A DNA stretch of 64,000 bases, from positions 50,468,234 through 50,532,233 of the forward strand of contig NC_052048.2 in NCBI RefSeq assembly GCF_903992535.2, written 5' to 3'. The notes under the pieces are model-generated. The model was not told where the DNA came from, did no database searches, and was given only the letters and a program-made list of their open reading frames with translations. The position numbers and the translations under genes were made by a program. Below are positions 63,573 to 64,000 of the stretch, in pieces. The stretch's first letter is position 1; each line of letters opens with the position of its first letter. This DNA is from Arvicola amphibius (taxonomy: Eukaryota; Chordata; Mammalia; Rodentia; Cricetidae).

Positions 63573-64000
63573 TGCATGGGGACTGATGGACTCGTTCGCT
63601 GGCATCTATGAGCAAAGTGGGGCAAAGGTGCTTGTAGGAAATCATGTTGAGTTCCTTCTGCCTCCTGCACCACCTTGACCCCCATGCTTGTGTCCAGAGG
63701 GGGTATAGAAGTTGCCAAGGGGATAGGGAGACTGGCGTCTCATTCACCCACACAATGGGACAACAGAAGCCCCATCTGCTGCGTCTGCCCTCCTGGTCTA
63801 GTGTGCCGCTGTGCGAAGCAGTTTGACCACACAATTGACAAGGGGGCGGTGTGTTTACTGACTGAAGCAGAGTCTCCAGGGGGAAGCCATGTCATTTATA
63901 TCGAGTATGACAGATACATCTAAATGGTCTCCAGGCACAATCCCCACACTGACGGTTAATTTGGCACCATCTACAGCCAGCTTCATCCTTATCACAGCCG
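63573..64000. other. Unclassified low-repeat edge region
   Basis: I could not assign this to a repeat or gene. A + frame is open from a TGA near 63861 to the window edge, and minus frames of 78-194 codons overlap the left part. None shows a domain that I recognise. An exon cut by the window edge cannot be excluded. Confidence 0.3.

Noticed and set aside
63250..63834. 194-codon minus-strand ORF, the longest in the window
   Set aside because: It begins in unclassified DNA and passes antisense through LTR-type sequence (63300-63572) into the ERV2-B LTR at its end. Cys/Arg/Ser-rich composition with no known domain. Probably chance, though its 5' part lies in the unclassified edge region.

Overview
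This 64 kb window looks like non-coding nuclear DNA from a muroid rodent, probably a cricetid (vole or hamster type). The evidence is a dense mix of B1, B2, B3, B4 and ID SINEs, an Lx-type L1 3' end, a rodent URR1-like hAT element and many microsatellites. The best-preserved B1 copies (33802, 45901, 50708) share a 3' half reading AGGACAGGCTCTA, then GAAACTACAGGGAAACCCTG in two of them, which I associate with Cricetidae. The species call is inference. No operon, CRISPR array, phage or bacterial feature is present, and no intact protein-coding gene was found. The one recognisable protein-derived sequence is a processed RPL23A pseudogene on the minus strand (about 62104-62636), with an early stop codon, a two-codon deletion and a frameshift. 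The other reading frames are short, arise mostly inside repeats, and resemble nothing I recognise.

LTR-type repeats are labelled here with names of my own, because exact family names need a library search. ERV2-A, -B, -C and -D are class II (ERVK-like) solo LTRs with TG...CA ends; several have 6-bp target-site duplications (TSDs). M1, M2 and M3 are TG...CA elements of about 350-420 bp with an internal polyadenylation-type region. They look MaLR-like, and one copy (25856-26201) has a 5-bp TSD. Old L1M fragments lie mostly antisense (6105, 9340, 16640, 27650, 58040) with one sense piece (54640). MIR and L2 fossils and two or three DNA-transposon fossils are scattered through the less repetitive stretches.

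Layout. 1-12 kb: microsatellites, a URR1-like element, a three-level nested insertion (2072-3055), a compact 152-bp LTR-like element with perfect 6-bp TSDs (5655-5806), a 72-bp tandem duplication, and two copies of one dispersed repeat, the first adjoining a solo LTR. 12-24 kb: a long TG/TCTG tract, low-repeat DNA, a large antisense L1M block and a solo LTR. 24-34 kb: SINEs, an old L1M block, and two B4 SINEs each split by a solo LTR. 34-50 kb: mostly low-repeat DNA with MIR/L2 fossils, SINE clusters and complex microsatellites. 50-64 kb: a young B1 with a 16-bp TSD, an L1 3' end carrying a B2, heavily nested LTR-like repeats, the RPL23A pseudogene and two more solo LTRs.

There is no sign of genes working together. 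The biological content is a record of retrotransposition, with some low-repeat islands that could hold conserved regulatory elements. I found no evidence for a novel molecular system. The most unusual single object is the short inverted-repeat-bounded LTR-like element at 5655-5806.
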